Part shown: positions 16,811-25,741 of the stretch, piece by piece
Layout of the letters: the number at the start of each line of letters is the position of its first letter
How positions within the stretch are numbered: the stretch's first letter is position 1
Origin: Roseiarcus sp963782255
GTDB lineage: Bacteria > Pseudomonadota > Alphaproteobacteria > Rhizobiales > Beijerinckiaceae
NCBI GenBank assembly: GCA_963782255.1
Contig: CAWAIS010000001.1
Location: 3,968,001 to 4,032,000 of the forward strand
Direction: 5' to 3'
Length of the DNA stretch: 64,000 bases
Program-made: the position numbers and the translations under genes
The notes under the pieces: model-generated
What the model saw: only the letters and a program-made list of their open reading frames with translations
Databases searched by the model: none
Told to the model about the DNA's origin: nothing

Positions 16811-17811
16811 CGCGCCTCGCCCTCGCCGTCGTCTTCTTATGCGCGCTCGCAAGCGCTGCTTCGGCGCAATCGCCCCTCGCTCCCAGCGCTCCTCAACCGT
16901 TGGGCGGTCTCGCGGAGATCGGCGCCCCGGCGCAAGCGCCGCCTCCGCTGCCGCCGCGCGCGGATGGAAGGCCGCCCGACATCGCGTTCGGCGCCTATCA
17001 GCGCGGCGCCTTCATCACAGCGCTTGCAGAGGCCGAGCGCCGCATCGAGGACAACCCCAAGGACGCGGCGGCGATGACGCTGATCGGCGCCATCTATCAC
17101 GACGGCGCCGCGGTTGGGCGCAACGACTTCGAGGCCTCGCGCTGGTACCGCCTCGCGAGCAACCTCGGCGATCCCGAGGCGGCCTACGAACTCGGCGCGC
17201 TGCTTCTCCAGGGGGCCAACGGCGTGCCGAAGGATATCGCTCAAGCGAAGGAGCAGTTCGAGCGCGCCGCGGCCAAGAATCAGCCCGCCGCGCTCTACAA
17301 TCTCGGCGTCATGGCGCTCGACGCGAGCAACGGTCATAAGGCCGATTTCGCCAAGGCCGCCCAGTATTTCCTGCGCTCGGCGAACGCAGGCGACGATGAC
17401 GGCGCCTATTCCTACGGGGTGATGCTGCGCGAAGGCAAAGGCATGCCGCAGGACATTACGGAGGGGGCCCATTGGCTCAAACGCGCCTCCGACGGCGGCA
17501 TCGTCGCGGGCGAGGTCGAATATGCGATCATGCTGTTCAACGGCGAGGGCGTGCCGAAGGACGAAGCCGGCGCGGTGAAGATATTGCAGATCGCTGCGGC
17601 GAAGGGCAATCCGATCGCCCAGAACCGGATCGCGCATCTTTACGTCGCCGGCCGCGTTTTGAACCGCGACCTCGCCAAGGCGGCCGCCTGGAACGCCTTC
17701 GCCAAAGCCGGAGGGCTTACGGACGAGAGCCTCGACGTCGCCACCGCGAACCTGACGCAGGACGAGCGCAGGCGGTTCACCAAGATCGTCCACGAGCAGG
17801 CCGGTTTTTGA
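16807..17811 (+). CDS. Secreted Sel1-repeat (TPR-like) protein
   Basis: 334 residues starting with a signal peptide (MTRLALAVVFLCALASAASA) and a proline-rich linker. Six or so Sel1-like repeats follow from about residue 70 on, for example ASRWYRLASNLGDPEAAYEL, AKEQFERAAAKNQPAALYNL, GAHWLKRASDGGIVAGEVEY and AVKILQIAAAKGNPIAQNRI. Sel1 repeats are alpha/alpha scaffolds for protein-protein contacts, often in the envelope. It overlaps the ThiE-like gene by ATGA, which is typical of this gene pair in the order. The partner is unknown. Confidence 0.85.
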   Translation: MTRLALAVVFLCALASAASAQSPLAPSAPQPLGGLAEIGAPAQAPPPLPPRADGRPPDIAFGAYQRGAFITALAEAERRIEDNPKDAAAMTLIGAIYHDGAAVGRNDFEASRWYRLASNLGDPEAAYELGALLLQGANGVPKDIAQAKEQFERAAAKNQPAALYNLGVMALDASNGHKADFAKAAQYFLRSANAGDDDGAYSYGVMLREGKGMPQDITEGAHWLKRASDGGIVAGEVEYAIMLFNGEGVPKDEAGAVKILQIAAAKGNPIAQNRIAHLYVAGRVLNRDLAKAAAWNAFAKAGGLTDESLDVATANLTQDERRRFTKIVHEQAGF

Positions 17812-17886
17812 CCCGGGCTCGGCCTCTCGCAGAGCAGGCGGTCCCGACGCCATGAACGACAGGGTCATTCGAAGGAGGCCAAGCGC

Positions 17887-19716
17887 ATGACGACCGAACT
17901 TCACGCTCGCGTCGGTGAAGTCACCGAACGGATTGTCGAACGCAGCCGTCCGTCCCGCCAAGCCTATCTTGAGCGCATCGACGCGGCCGCCGCGAAATGC
18001 CCAGCCCGCAAGCGGCTCGGCTGCGCCAATTTCGCCCACGGCTTCGCCGCTTGTGGCGCGGGCGACAAGGAGGCTTTGCGCGACGGGTCGGGACCCAATC
18101 TCGCAATCGTCACCGCCTACAACGACATGTTGTCCGCCCATCAGCCCTACGCGCGCTTTCCCGATCTCATCAAGGCGGCCGCGCGCGCGGCCGGCGGCTC
18201 GGCCCAGGTCGCGGGCGGGGTTCCGGCCATGTGCGACGGCGTGACCCAGGGCGAAAGCGGCATGGAGCTCTCGCTCTTCTCGCGCGACGTGATCGCGCTC
18301 TCGACCGCCGTCGCCTTGTCGCACGCCATGTTCGATGCGGCCGTCTATCTCGGCATCTGCGACAAGATCGTGCCCGGCCTTCTCATCGGCGCACTCTCGT
18401 TCGGGCATCTGCCGGCGGTCTTCCTGCCCGCTGGGCCGATGCCGTCCGGCCTCCCCAACGAGGAAAAGTCGAAGATCCGCCAGCTCTACGCCGAGGGCAA
18501 GGCCACTCGCGCCGACCTGCTCGCGGCCGAGGCGCAAGCCTATCACGGGCCCGGCACCTGCACGTTCTACGGCACCGCCAACACCAACCAGATGATGATG
18601 GAGATCATGGGCCTGCACCTGCCGGGCGCGTCCTTCGTCAATCCGAACACGCCGCTGCGCGACGCCTTGACCATGCTCGGCGTCAAGCGGGCCTTGGAGA
18701 TGACCGCGCTCGGCAACGAGTTCACGCCAATCGGCCACGTCATCGACGAAAGGGCGGTCGTCAACGGCGTCGTTGGGCTTCACGCGACCGGCGGCTCGAC
18801 CAATCACACCATCCATCTGATCGCGATGGCCGCCGCCGCGGGTATTTCGCTCAGGTGGGAGGATTTCGCCGACCTTGCCGACGTAACCCCGCTCATGACC
18901 CGCATCTATCCGAACGGCAAGGCGGACGTGAACCATTTCCATGCGGCGGGCGGCATGGGCTTTCTCATCCGCGAACTGATCGGCGCCGGGCTTCTGCATG
19001 CCGACGCGCGCGCCGTCTGGGGCGAGCGGCTCGGCGACTACGCGGTCGAGCCTCGGCTCGCGGCCGACGGTTCGGTCGCCTGGGTCGCGGCGGCCGACAA
19101 TTCAGGCGACGCTTCGGTCTTGCGCGGCGCGGCCGAACCGTTCCAGCCGACGGGGGGCCTGCGTGTTCTCGAGGGGCCGCTCGGAAGGGCCGTCATCAAG
19201 ACCTCGGCGGTCGCGCCGGAGCGGCACGTGATCGAGGCGCCGGCGCGTGTGTTCCACAGCCAGGAAGAGCTGCATGCGGCCTTCCGCGCCGGCGAACTGA
19301 ACCGTGACTTCGTCGCGGTCCTGCGCTTCCAGGGACCGAAGGCCATCGGCATGCCGGAGCTGCACAAGCTGATGCCTCCCTTGGGCGTTCTGCAGGACCG
19401 CGGGCACCGGGTCGCGCTCGTCACCGACGGCCGTCTCTCGGGTGCCTCCGGCAAGGTTCCCTCGGCGATCCATGTGACGCCCGAGGCCGCGGCGGGCGGC
19501 GCGATCGCCAAGATCCGCAACGGCGACGTGATCCGTCTCGACGCGCCCGCCGGCCGGCTCGAGGTCGAGGTCGCCGCCGACGTCTGGTCGCGCCGGACGC
19601 ACGCGGAGGCCGACCTGTCGGCCTCCCATATCGGCGTGGGGCGCGAATTGTTCAGCGTTTTCCGCGGCGCGGTCGGCTCGGCCGACGAAGGCGCGGCGAT
19701 TTTCCCGGCGGCATGA
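17887..19716 (+). CDS. edd: Phosphogluconate dehydratase (Edd), Entner-Doudoroff pathway
   Basis: 609 residues, the normal length. Edd removes water from 6-phosphogluconate to give KDPG and carries an iron-sulfur cluster. Signature regions of the IlvD/Edd family: AGGVPAMCDGVTQGESGMEL and ICDKIVPGLLIGALSFGHLP with two of the cluster cysteines, GPGTCTFYGTANTNQMMMEI with the third, GLHATGGSTNHTIHLIAMA, and the C-terminal LVTDGRLSGASGKVPSAIHV. A Shine-Dalgarno GAAGGAGG lies 9 bp before the ATG. The KDPG aldolase gene is not in the window. It is a clean, intact core gene. Confidence 0.96.
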   Translation: MTTELHARVGEVTERIVERSRPSRQAYLERIDAAAAKCPARKRLGCANFAHGFAACGAGDKEALRDGSGPNLAIVTAYNDMLSAHQPYARFPDLIKAAARAAGGSAQVAGGVPAMCDGVTQGESGMELSLFSRDVIALSTAVALSHAMFDAAVYLGICDKIVPGLLIGALSFGHLPAVFLPAGPMPSGLPNEEKSKIRQLYAEGKATRADLLAAEAQAYHGPGTCTFYGTANTNQMMMEIMGLHLPGASFVNPNTPLRDALTMLGVKRALEMTALGNEFTPIGHVIDERAVVNGVVGLHATGGSTNHTIHLIAMAAAAGISLRWEDFADLADVTPLMTRIYPNGKADVNHFHAAGGMGFLIRELIGAGLLHADARAVWGERLGDYAVEPRLAADGSVAWVAAADNSGDASVLRGAAEPFQPTGGLRVLEGPLGRAVIKTSAVAPERHVIEAPARVFHSQEELHAAFRAGELNRDFVAVLRFQGPKAIGMPELHKLMPPLGVLQDRGHRVALVTDGRLSGASGKVPSAIHVTPEAAAGGAIAKIRNGDVIRLDAPAGRLEVEVAADVWSRRTHAEADLSASHIGVGRELFSVFRGAVGSADEGAAIFPAA

Positions 19717-19803
19717 CTTTGAGGAAGCCGACCAGATGTTGAGGCTTCCTTCACCATTGACGCGCGATATTGGCCTTGTTTGTCGCGTAACGAGGCTTGT
19801 GTC

Positions 19804-20270
19804 ATGTCGTCCCGCTTCTGGCTCGCCGCCGCATTCGTGATCGCGTCCGGGTCGACGCCCGCGCGCGCAGGGACCGACGTGGTCGCGGTCACGCTCGACC
19901 AGGCCAAGGTCGAACGGCTTCCCCCGGCGCCGCGACGCTCATCATCGGCAACCCGATGATCGCCGACGTGACGATGCTGAAGAGCAGCGGGTCGATGGTC
20001 ATCACCGGCAAGGGATACGGACAGACGAACCTGATCGCGATCGACCCCGACGGCGCAGTCCTCAAGGAGGTGCAACTGCGCGTCATTCCGGCTAAAACAG
20101 TTGTGGTCTTGCAGAACGGAACCTCGCGCATATCCTATTCCTGCAACCCCGAATGCATGCCGACGGTGCAGCTTGGCGACGATCCGAAGACCTTCGAGGA
20201 AACCGGCAACCAGATCTCGGCCCGCAACGGCTTCGCCGCGGGCGGCTCGGGCGGCGCGGGCGCGAAATAG
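19804..20270 (+). pseudogene. Pilus assembly N-terminal domain protein (CpaC/secretin N-domain-like), frameshifted
   Basis: The ATG at 19804 gives a signal peptide (SSRFWLAAAFVIASGSTPAR) and the start of the domain (GTDVVAVTLDQAKVERLP). The frame then breaks at a run of five C at 19921-19925. One base away it continues as GAATLIIGNPMIADVTMLKS and GKGYGQTNLIAIDPDGAVL, to a stop at 20270. These are the hallmarks of the short N-terminal domain found in CpaC-type pilus secretins and in stand-alone periplasmic proteins. The whole protein would be about 155 residues. The homopolymer position makes a sequencing indel as likely as a real mutation. Confidence 0.75.
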
Positions 20271-20291
20271 CCTGAAAACGACGGCGGCGCC

Positions 20292-21071
20292 TTGCGCCGC
20301 CTGATTGTCGCCGAGCCGGTATCCCGCCTGGCCGTCTGGTCGAGACGGCTCGCGATCTTCGCCCTTGCGATATCCGCCGTGGCGATCGGCCTCTCTCGCG
20401 CCCACGCGACCGATCCGTCCGCAGCGCTGACCGTCTTCGGCGCGGGCGTAGTCGTGGCGGCGCTGGCCGTCCTGATCGGCGCCTCGGCCGGCGTCGTGAT
20501 CTGGCGCGATGGCCTGCGGGGCGCGGGTGAGGCCGCGTTCGGCTTCGCCCTCGCCGCGGCGCTGATGGCCTACCCCGTCTACCTGGCGGCGGTCGCCTTC
20601 GCGCTGCCGCCGATCGCCGACGTCTCGACCGACCTCAAGTCGCCGCCGCCGTTTCTGCTTTCGGCCAAGGCGCGCGAGGCGCGGGCGGGGGCCGAGCCGC
20701 CTCCGACCGACGAGGCGACGCGCGCCGCGCAGCGCGCGGCCTACCCGGACATCGAGACGATCATGGTCGAGATGGACTCGAGTGCGGCCTATGAGCTCGC
20801 CCTCGGCGTTGCGAACGACCTCGGCTGGCGCGTCGTCGATTCGGAGCCGCCGAACCTCGCGGGCGACGGTTCGGCGCTGATCGAGGCGACGGACCGGACG
20901 CTCTTCTTCGGCTTTCCAAGCGACATCGCGATCCGCATCCGACCGGGCGCGACTGAGACCGCAATCGACTTGCGGTCGGTGTCGCGGGTCGGGCGGCACG
21001 ATTTCGGGGCCAACGCCCGCCGCCTGCGCAAATTCATCGAGGCGGTGAAGGAGGAGGCGCCCCAGCGCTGA
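20292..21071 (+). CDS. DUF1499 family membrane protein
   Basis: 259 residues from TTG 20292, 21 bp after the previous gene. Three hydrophobic segments occupy the N-terminal half (FALAISAVAIGLSRAHA, AVLIGASAGVVIW, LAAALMAYPVYLAAVAFAL). The C-terminal half is the DUF1499 domain: GVANDLGWRVVDSEPPN, LIEATDRTLFFGFPSDIAIR and SVSRVGRHDFGANARRLRKF. The family is widespread in proteobacteria and plastids and has no established activity. The intact frame and good length argue it is functional. Confidence 0.85.
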   Translation: MRRLIVAEPVSRLAVWSRRLAIFALAISAVAIGLSRAHATDPSAALTVFGAGVVVAALAVLIGASAGVVIWRDGLRGAGEAAFGFALAAALMAYPVYLAAVAFALPPIADVSTDLKSPPPFLLSAKAREARAGAEPPPTDEATRAAQRAAYPDIETIMVEMDSSAAYELALGVANDLGWRVVDSEPPNLAGDGSALIEATDRTLFFGFPSDIAIRIRPGATETAIDLRSVSRVGRHDFGANARRLRKFIEAVKEEAPQR

Positions 21072-21122
21072 GCATGGCCGAGGCCGCCTGTTCGCCGGCG
21101 CTTCACGCGGACCCTTGAGGCT

Positions 21123-22031
21123 TCAGGCGCGGCGAAAGCGCTGCCCGCCCGCGCCTGTCCCTTCGACGGACACCCGCCCACGCTCGACCAGATCCTCGAG
21201 ATGGGCGCGCGTGGACATGCCAGCGGCCCGGGCGAGCGAGGGGTCGAGTCCGACATAGACCTTCGCGACGATGTCGGGGATGGTCTGAGGGCCGTCCGCA
21301 AGCACGGCCAAGATCGCGGCCTCGCGCTGGCGGCGGTGAACGACGAGGGCGCGCAGGTAGCGTTGCGGCTCCGTGACGGGCCCGCCGTGGCCGGGCCAGT
21401 AGGTTCGCTCCCCGCGTCCGCGCAGCTTGTCGAGCGAGGCCATGTAGGCGCCCATCGACCCGTCTGGGGGCGCCACCACCGAGGTCGACCAGGCCATCAC
21501 GTGGTCGCCGGAAAAGAGCGCATTCTCCTCGATCAGCGCGAAGCACAGGTGGTTCGCGCAATGGCCGGGCGTGGCGACGGCCTCCACGCTGAAGCCCACC
21601 CCATGAAACCGCTCGCCGTCGGCCAGCACGATGTCGGGCGCATAAGTCCGGTCGTGCGACGCGTCGAGACCCTCGCTCCCGTCGCCCTTGGGCGCGAACG
21701 GGGCGGCGCCGAGGATGCGCGCGCCCGTCGCCTCTCTGAGCGCCTTCGCGCCGGCGCTGTGGTCGCGGTGGGTGTGGGTGACCAGGATCGTCTCGATCCG
21801 TTCGCCCTCGGTCGCCGCCAGGATTGCGGCAAGATGCGGGTCGTCAGCCGGGCCCGGATCGACCACCGCGACCGCGCCGTCTCCAACGATATAGGTGCAG
21901 GTGCCGTTGAAGGTGAAGGGCGAAGCGTTCGGCGCGACGAGGCGCCTAACGTACGGAGTGAGCCTGGTCAAGGCGCGCGGCGGCGGCTGCCGCGCGCCGG
22001 CGAAAAGATCGGGTTCGCGCTCGTCAGCCAT
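21123..22031 (-). CDS. MBL-fold metallo-hydrolase with C-terminal winged helix (LACTB2-like)
   Basis: 302 residues. The metal-binding box THTHRDHSAG (residues about 103-112), the later ligands in ATPGHCANHLCF and FSGDHVMAW, and the C-terminal histidine in WPGHGGPV are all present. The C-terminal part (ALVVHRRQREAAILAVLADG and onward) matches the small helical domain of LACTB2/GloB-like hydrolases. The substrate may be a thioester or RNA; the sequence does not decide. It runs convergently to the DUF1499 gene and divergently from bioY. Confidence 0.9.
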   Translation of the reverse strand: MADEREPDLFAGARQPPPRALTRLTPYVRRLVAPNASPFTFNGTCTYIVGDGAVAVVDPGPADDPHLAAILAATEGERIETILVTHTHRDHSAGAKALREATGARILGAAPFAPKGDGSEGLDASHDRTYAPDIVLADGERFHGVGFSVEAVATPGHCANHLCFALIEENALFSGDHVMAWSTSVVAPPDGSMGAYMASLDKLRGRGERTYWPGHGGPVTEPQRYLRALVVHRRQREAAILAVLADGPQTIPDIVAKVYVGLDPSLARAAGMSTRAHLEDLVERGRVSVEGTGAGGQRFRRA

Positions 22032-22145
22032 TGCAACTGCTCATGGGTTTGCCCCTTCGTCCGCCTCGCCTTGTCATGATAGACCGGCGCGGATAAGGCG
22101 CGAAGGACGGCCGAAAACTTTCGGGCGACATTTTCCGGAGACTGC

Positions 22146-22733
22146 ATGACCGACCCCCTCGATGCGACGCTTGCCGCGACCGTGTGGCCTGAGCAGCGGG
22201 CTTCGCGCCTCGCGCGCAACGCGGCGCTCGCGGTCGGGGCCGCGCTCGCGCTTACGCTCTCGGCCAAGGTCCAGGTTCCCTTCTATCCCGTGCCGATGAC
22301 TCTGCAGACGCTGGTCGTGCTGGTCGTCGGGGCGGCCTTCGGCGCGCGCCTCGCGGCGGCGACCGTCGCGCTCTATTTGGCCGAGGGCTTGCTGGGCCTG
22401 CCGGTCTTCGCCGGCGCCGTCGCGGGACCCGCCTATATGGCCGGGCCGACCGGCGGGTACCTTGCTGGCTTTTTCGTCGCCGCGGCGCTGGTCGGCTGGC
22501 TCGCCGAACGCGGCTGGGACCGCTCATGGCCAGGCCTCATCGCCGCGATGACGCTCGGCCACGCGCTGATCTTCACCCTCGGCTTCGCCTGGCTCGCAGT
22601 CCTTATCGGGCCGGCCAAGGCGTTCGCGCTCGGCGTCGCACCTTTCGCGCTCGCGAGCGTCGTCAAGACGCTGCTCGCCTGTGCGCTCGTCCGCGCCGCC
22701 TGGGGCGCCGTCGAACGATTGCGTCACGCCTGA
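22146..22733 (+). CDS. bioY: Biotin transporter BioY
   Basis: 195 residues with about six membrane segments (ALAVGAALALTLSAKVQVPF, LYLAEGLLGLPVFAGAVAGP, AMTLGHALIFTLGFAWLAVL). BioY is the substrate-binding S component of biotin ECF transporters. The family signature VPMTLQTLVVLVVG and the GPTGGYLAGF box are clear. No bioM/bioN genes are adjacent, so it may work alone or with a shared energising module. A BioR-type operator was looked for upstream and not found. The thioesterase gene starts 19 bp after the stop. Confidence 0.93.
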   Translation: MTDPLDATLAATVWPEQRASRLARNAALAVGAALALTLSAKVQVPFYPVPMTLQTLVVLVVGAAFGARLAAATVALYLAEGLLGLPVFAGAVAGPAYMAGPTGGYLAGFFVAAALVGWLAERGWDRSWPGLIAAMTLGHALIFTLGFAWLAVLIGPAKAFALGVAPFALASVVKTLLACALVRAAWGAVERLRHA

Positions 22734-22752
22734 CCCCGCGGGCCTTAAGCCG

Positions 22753-23202
22753 ATGGCGGCCGATCCTGACCGTAGAGGGCCGCCCGAAAGGACGGCCTTC
22801 GTCCGTTTCGTGCCTTACGCGACGCGCTGGAGCGACAACGACGCCTACGGCCATCTCAACAATGTCGTCTCCTACTCCCTGTTCAATTCCGCGGTGAATG
22901 CGATCCTGATCGAGGCGGGGCTTCTCGATCTCGCGGAGAGCCCGATCGTCGGCTTTGTCGTCGAAACGAGCTGCCGCTACTATGCCAGCCTTGCCTATCC
23001 CGAAGCGGTCGAGGTCGGCGTCGCGGTCGAGCATCTCGGCCGCACCTCGGTGCGTTATCGCCTCGGCTTGTTCAGGGCGGGCGCGGCGAGCGCCGCCGCC
23101 GCCGGGCGCTTCACCCATGTCTACGTCGACCGGCAGACCAACCGGCCATTTCCGATCCCCGAGGGCCACCGGGAGCTGATGGAGAAGCTGAAGGCGCGCT
23201 AA
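22753..23202 (+). CDS. Acyl-CoA thioesterase, 4HBT hotdog family
   Basis: 149 residues from ATG 22753. The hotdog active-site region reads YATRWSDNDAYGHLNNVVSY, in which the DxxGHxNN box is the signature of 4-hydroxybenzoyl-CoA-type thioesterases. The rest follows the fold: VETSCRYYASLAYPEAVEVG, YRLGLFR and the ending TNRPFPIPEGHRELMEKL. It hydrolyses acyl-CoA thioesters; chain preference cannot be read. It lies just downstream of bioY in the same direction and is likely co-transcribed. Confidence 0.9.
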   Translation: MAADPDRRGPPERTAFVRFVPYATRWSDNDAYGHLNNVVSYSLFNSAVNAILIEAGLLDLAESPIVGFVVETSCRYYASLAYPEAVEVGVAVEHLGRTSVRYRLGLFRAGAASAAAAGRFTHVYVDRQTNRPFPIPEGHRELMEKLKAR

Positions 23203-23239
23203 AGCCCTGCCACCGTCCGGAGGCCCGTGGAGCTATTCG

Positions 23240-23680
23240 TCAGCGGTTCCGGGTCGCGATCATCGCGTCGCGCAGCACATTGACCTCGTCGCGCGATTCC
23301 TGCCACCGCCACACCATGATGTCCCGGATCGAGAGCATGCCGACGAGCTTGGCGCCGTCCATGACCGGCATATGGCGAATGCGGTGCTTGTGCATGAGCT
23401 TCTCCGCCTCGACCATCGTCGTATCGCGCGTGCAGGTCACAACGTCGCGCGTCATCAGGTCGCGAACGTGCCGGGTGACCAGCCCGGCGGCGTCCTTGGC
23501 GAAGGCGCGCACCACGTCGCGCTCCGAGATGATCCCGACCAGCGCCCCTTGGGCGTCGCAGACCGGGAAGGCGCCGATATTGAGCGAGCTCAGCCGCATG
23601 CAGACCGACACGATCAATTCTTCGGGAATGCAAGTCGCAAGAACCTGCCGGTTCGCTTTCAGCGCGTCGAACACCTTCAT
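23240..23680 (-). CDS. CBS-domain-pair protein
   Basis: 146 residues made of two CBS motifs. The first covers about residues 15-65 (IGAFPVCDAQGALVGIISER, then DVVRAFA), the second about residues 75-130 (VVTCTRDTTMVEAEKLMHKH, HMPVMDGAKLVGMLSIRDIM). CBS pairs bind adenosyl ligands and act as energy sensors. Stand-alone forms in Alphaproteobacteria have no settled role. It is convergent with the thioesterase gene. Intact. Confidence 0.9.
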   Translation of the reverse strand: MKVFDALKANRQVLATCIPEELIVSVCMRLSSLNIGAFPVCDAQGALVGIISERDVVRAFAKDAAGLVTRHVRDLMTRDVVTCTRDTTMVEAEKLMHKHRIRHMPVMDGAKLVGMLSIRDIMVWRWQESRDEVNVLRDAMIATRNR

Positions 23681-24097
23681 GCGGAGGCTCCAGTCCTAGG
23701 TTTGGAATCCTTTATTCGATACGCTCCGACCACAGTGCGCCAGATCCGCGGTTCGTCTTAAAGGCGGCGCATTGGACAAATTGGAGGCGGCAGGTCTCCC
23801 CATGCTGCGCGCTCTTCGATTCGACTCTGCTTGGTCTCTTGGAACATACGCGCATTGCGACAGGCCGTCCATGCCGCGCGAGGCGAGGACGTGCGAGGAC
23901 AGGCGCCGATTGACAGCCTCCGCATGATCCCATAGGAAGCCGCTCCACGAGCGCGCTCTTATCCGAGGGCGCGCTCGTCGTTTGACGCACCCGCGGCTTC
24001 CCCCTTGCTCGGCGGAAGCCTGTCGGCGCCCGAAAGGGCGCTCAAGGAGGGCGCGTTCCTCGTTGAAACGAATCGCACTTATTAAAGAGGAACCGCG
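23681..24097. other. Intergenic region and rpsD leader with a GNRA-type hairpin
   Basis: No gene recognised in 417 bp. The part nearest rpsD has a perfect hairpin at 24026-24041, GCGCCC-GAAA-GGGCGC, with a GNRA tetraloop. AAAGAGGAACCGCG (24084-24097) is the ribosome binding region. In many bacteria S4 represses its own mRNA through leader structure; whether this hairpin is such a site is inferred. Confidence 0.4.
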
Positions 24098-24715
24098 ATG
24101 ACGAAGCGCGCAGAAGCGAAGTACAAAATCGATCGCCGCATGGGCGAGAACATCTGGGGCCGCCCGCGCAGCCCCTCCAACAAGCGTGAATACGGGCCGG
24201 GCCAGCATGGCCAGCGGCGCAAGGGCAAGGCGACCGACTTCGGCACCCAGCTCAAGGCGAAGCAGAAGGTCAAGGGCTATTACGGCAACATCTCCGAACG
24301 CCAGTTCCACAAATATTACGTCGAGGCGCTGCGCCTGAGGGGCGACTCGAGCGCCAACCTTATCGGCCTGCTCGAGCGTCGGCTCGATGCCGTGATCTAT
24401 CGCGCCAAATTCGTGCCGACCGTGTTCGCCGCGCGCCAGTTCATCAACCACGGCCACATCAAGGTCAACGGCCGACGCGTCAACATCGCCTCCTATCAGG
24501 TGAAGGTCGGCGACCTCGTCGAGATCAAGGAGTCCTCCCGGCAGCTTGCCTTGGTCATGGAGGCGGCCGCGCTCGCCGAGCGCGACGTGCCTGACTATGT
24601 CGAGGTCGACCACGCAAAGGGCACGGCCAAGATGACCCGCATTCCGAGCCTCACCGAAGTGCCCTATCCGACGCACATGGAGCCGAACCTCGTCATCGAA
24701 TTCTATTCGCGCTGA
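24098..24715 (+). CDS. rpsD: 30S ribosomal protein S4
   Basis: 205 residues, standard length. S4 binds 16S rRNA early in small-subunit assembly. The sequence has the family start (KRAEAKYKIDRRMGENIWGR), the S4 RNA-binding domain (LLERRLDAVIYRAKFVPTVF, FINHGHIKVNGRRVNIASYQ) and the ending PYPTHMEPNLVIEFYSR. It is of the zinc-free type: no N-terminal cysteines. It stands alone rather than in the alpha operon, as is usual in Alphaproteobacteria. Confidence 0.97.
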   Translation: MTKRAEAKYKIDRRMGENIWGRPRSPSNKREYGPGQHGQRRKGKATDFGTQLKAKQKVKGYYGNISERQFHKYYVEALRLRGDSSANLIGLLERRLDAVIYRAKFVPTVFAARQFINHGHIKVNGRRVNIASYQVKVGDLVEIKESSRQLALVMEAAALAERDVPDYVEVDHAKGTAKMTRIPSLTEVPYPTHMEPNLVIEFYSR

Positions 24716-24778
24716 CGAGAGAGCGGGCGCGTCCGGCCCTCACGCAGCCAGCGCGGGGGCGGCGTTGCGGCCCGCGGC

Positions 24779-25639
24779 TCAGTAGAACCCGATCGGGAAA
24801 TATTTCAGGTAGATTTCCGCATAGACGCCTCGCGCCGCCAAACGCGCGAGCGCCCAGTTCAGCGCGCGCCGCAACGGGGCGTCCTCTCGCCGGACCGCGA
24901 TCCCGACGCCCTCGCCGAAGAAACGGCTCTCGCAATAGGGCCCCCCAAGGAAAGCGCAGCAGTTTGCGGAAGATTCGCCGTTGAGCCACACGGCGAAGGT
25001 CAGGCCGTCGGCGAACGCGGCGTCGATTTCGCTCGTCCGCAGGGCCGCCTGGAGAGCGGAGTTGTCGGCATAGGCCTTGGTTTTGGCGGTCGGGAAGAAC
25101 GCCTTCAGATAGGCTTCGTGCGACGACCCGCCGACCACGCCGATCGGCTTGCCGAGGGCCGCGCCGACATTTGCGTCCGGTGGAAGGACGCCCTTGCGCA
25201 CGATGAATCGCGCCGGGGTCTGGTAGTAGGGCTGCGAGAAATCCACCTTCTCGCGCATCGCGCTCGTCGTCGCGATCGATGCGATGACGGCGTCGCCCTT
25301 GCCGGCTTCAAGGGCGTCGATCAACGTGTCCCACGGCCGCGCCTGGATGGTGCAGCCGAGTCCCAATTCCTCGCAGATCGCGCGGGCGATCTCGACGTTG
25401 AACCCGAGCAGCGTCCCGTCCGCGAGAGCGAAATTCATCGGCGGATAGTCGTCGTCGGTCAGGAACCGGATGGCGCGAACGCCGGCCAGATCCGGCCGCT
25501 CGAGACGCAAGCCGGGATCCCAGAAGCTCGGCGCGGCTTGCGGCGCCGGGTCCGCGACAACTTGCGCAACCCAAAGTAAGCCGAATAGTACTACCCAAGT
25601 TGTTTTGAAAAAAAACCTGAATAGCAACGTCGTTCCCAT
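24779..25639 (-). CDS. Extracellular solute-binding protein, family 3 (amino-acid type)
   Basis: 286 residues from ATG 25639; longer starts to 25759 are open but add a poor N-terminus. The signal peptide is FKTTWVVLFGLLWVAQVVA. The fold of periplasmic amino-acid-binding proteins is evident: YPPMNFALADGTLLGFNVEI, ARAICEELGLGCTIQARPWD, MREKVDFSQPYYQTPARFIV and GEGVGIAVRREDAPLRRALN. No ABC permease or ATPase is adjacent, so it may serve a remote transporter or act as a sensor input. It is divergent from the truncated glycosyltransferase. Confidence 0.85.
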   Translation of the reverse strand: MGTTLLFRFFFKTTWVVLFGLLWVAQVVADPAPQAAPSFWDPGLRLERPDLAGVRAIRFLTDDDYPPMNFALADGTLLGFNVEIARAICEELGLGCTIQARPWDTLIDALEAGKGDAVIASIATTSAMREKVDFSQPYYQTPARFIVRKGVLPPDANVGAALGKPIGVVGGSSHEAYLKAFFPTAKTKAYADNSALQAALRTSEIDAAFADGLTFAVWLNGESSANCCAFLGGPYCESRFFGEGVGIAVRREDAPLRRALNWALARLAARGVYAEIYLKYFPIGFY

Positions 25640-25741
25640 GACAAGGCGATGTTTTTGCTGTTTACATAGGGAAGTGCGTCTAAACACGCATGTCCGCCTC
25701 ATGGTCGCATTGACGACCATGAACTGGCAAGGCGTAGCGCG

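Noticed and set aside
17997..19307. Long arginine-rich frames within and opposite edd
   Set aside because: Typical high-GC shadow frames of an intact, strongly conserved gene.
22032..22145. BioR operator upstream of bioY
   Set aside because: No sequence close to TTATCTATAA was found.
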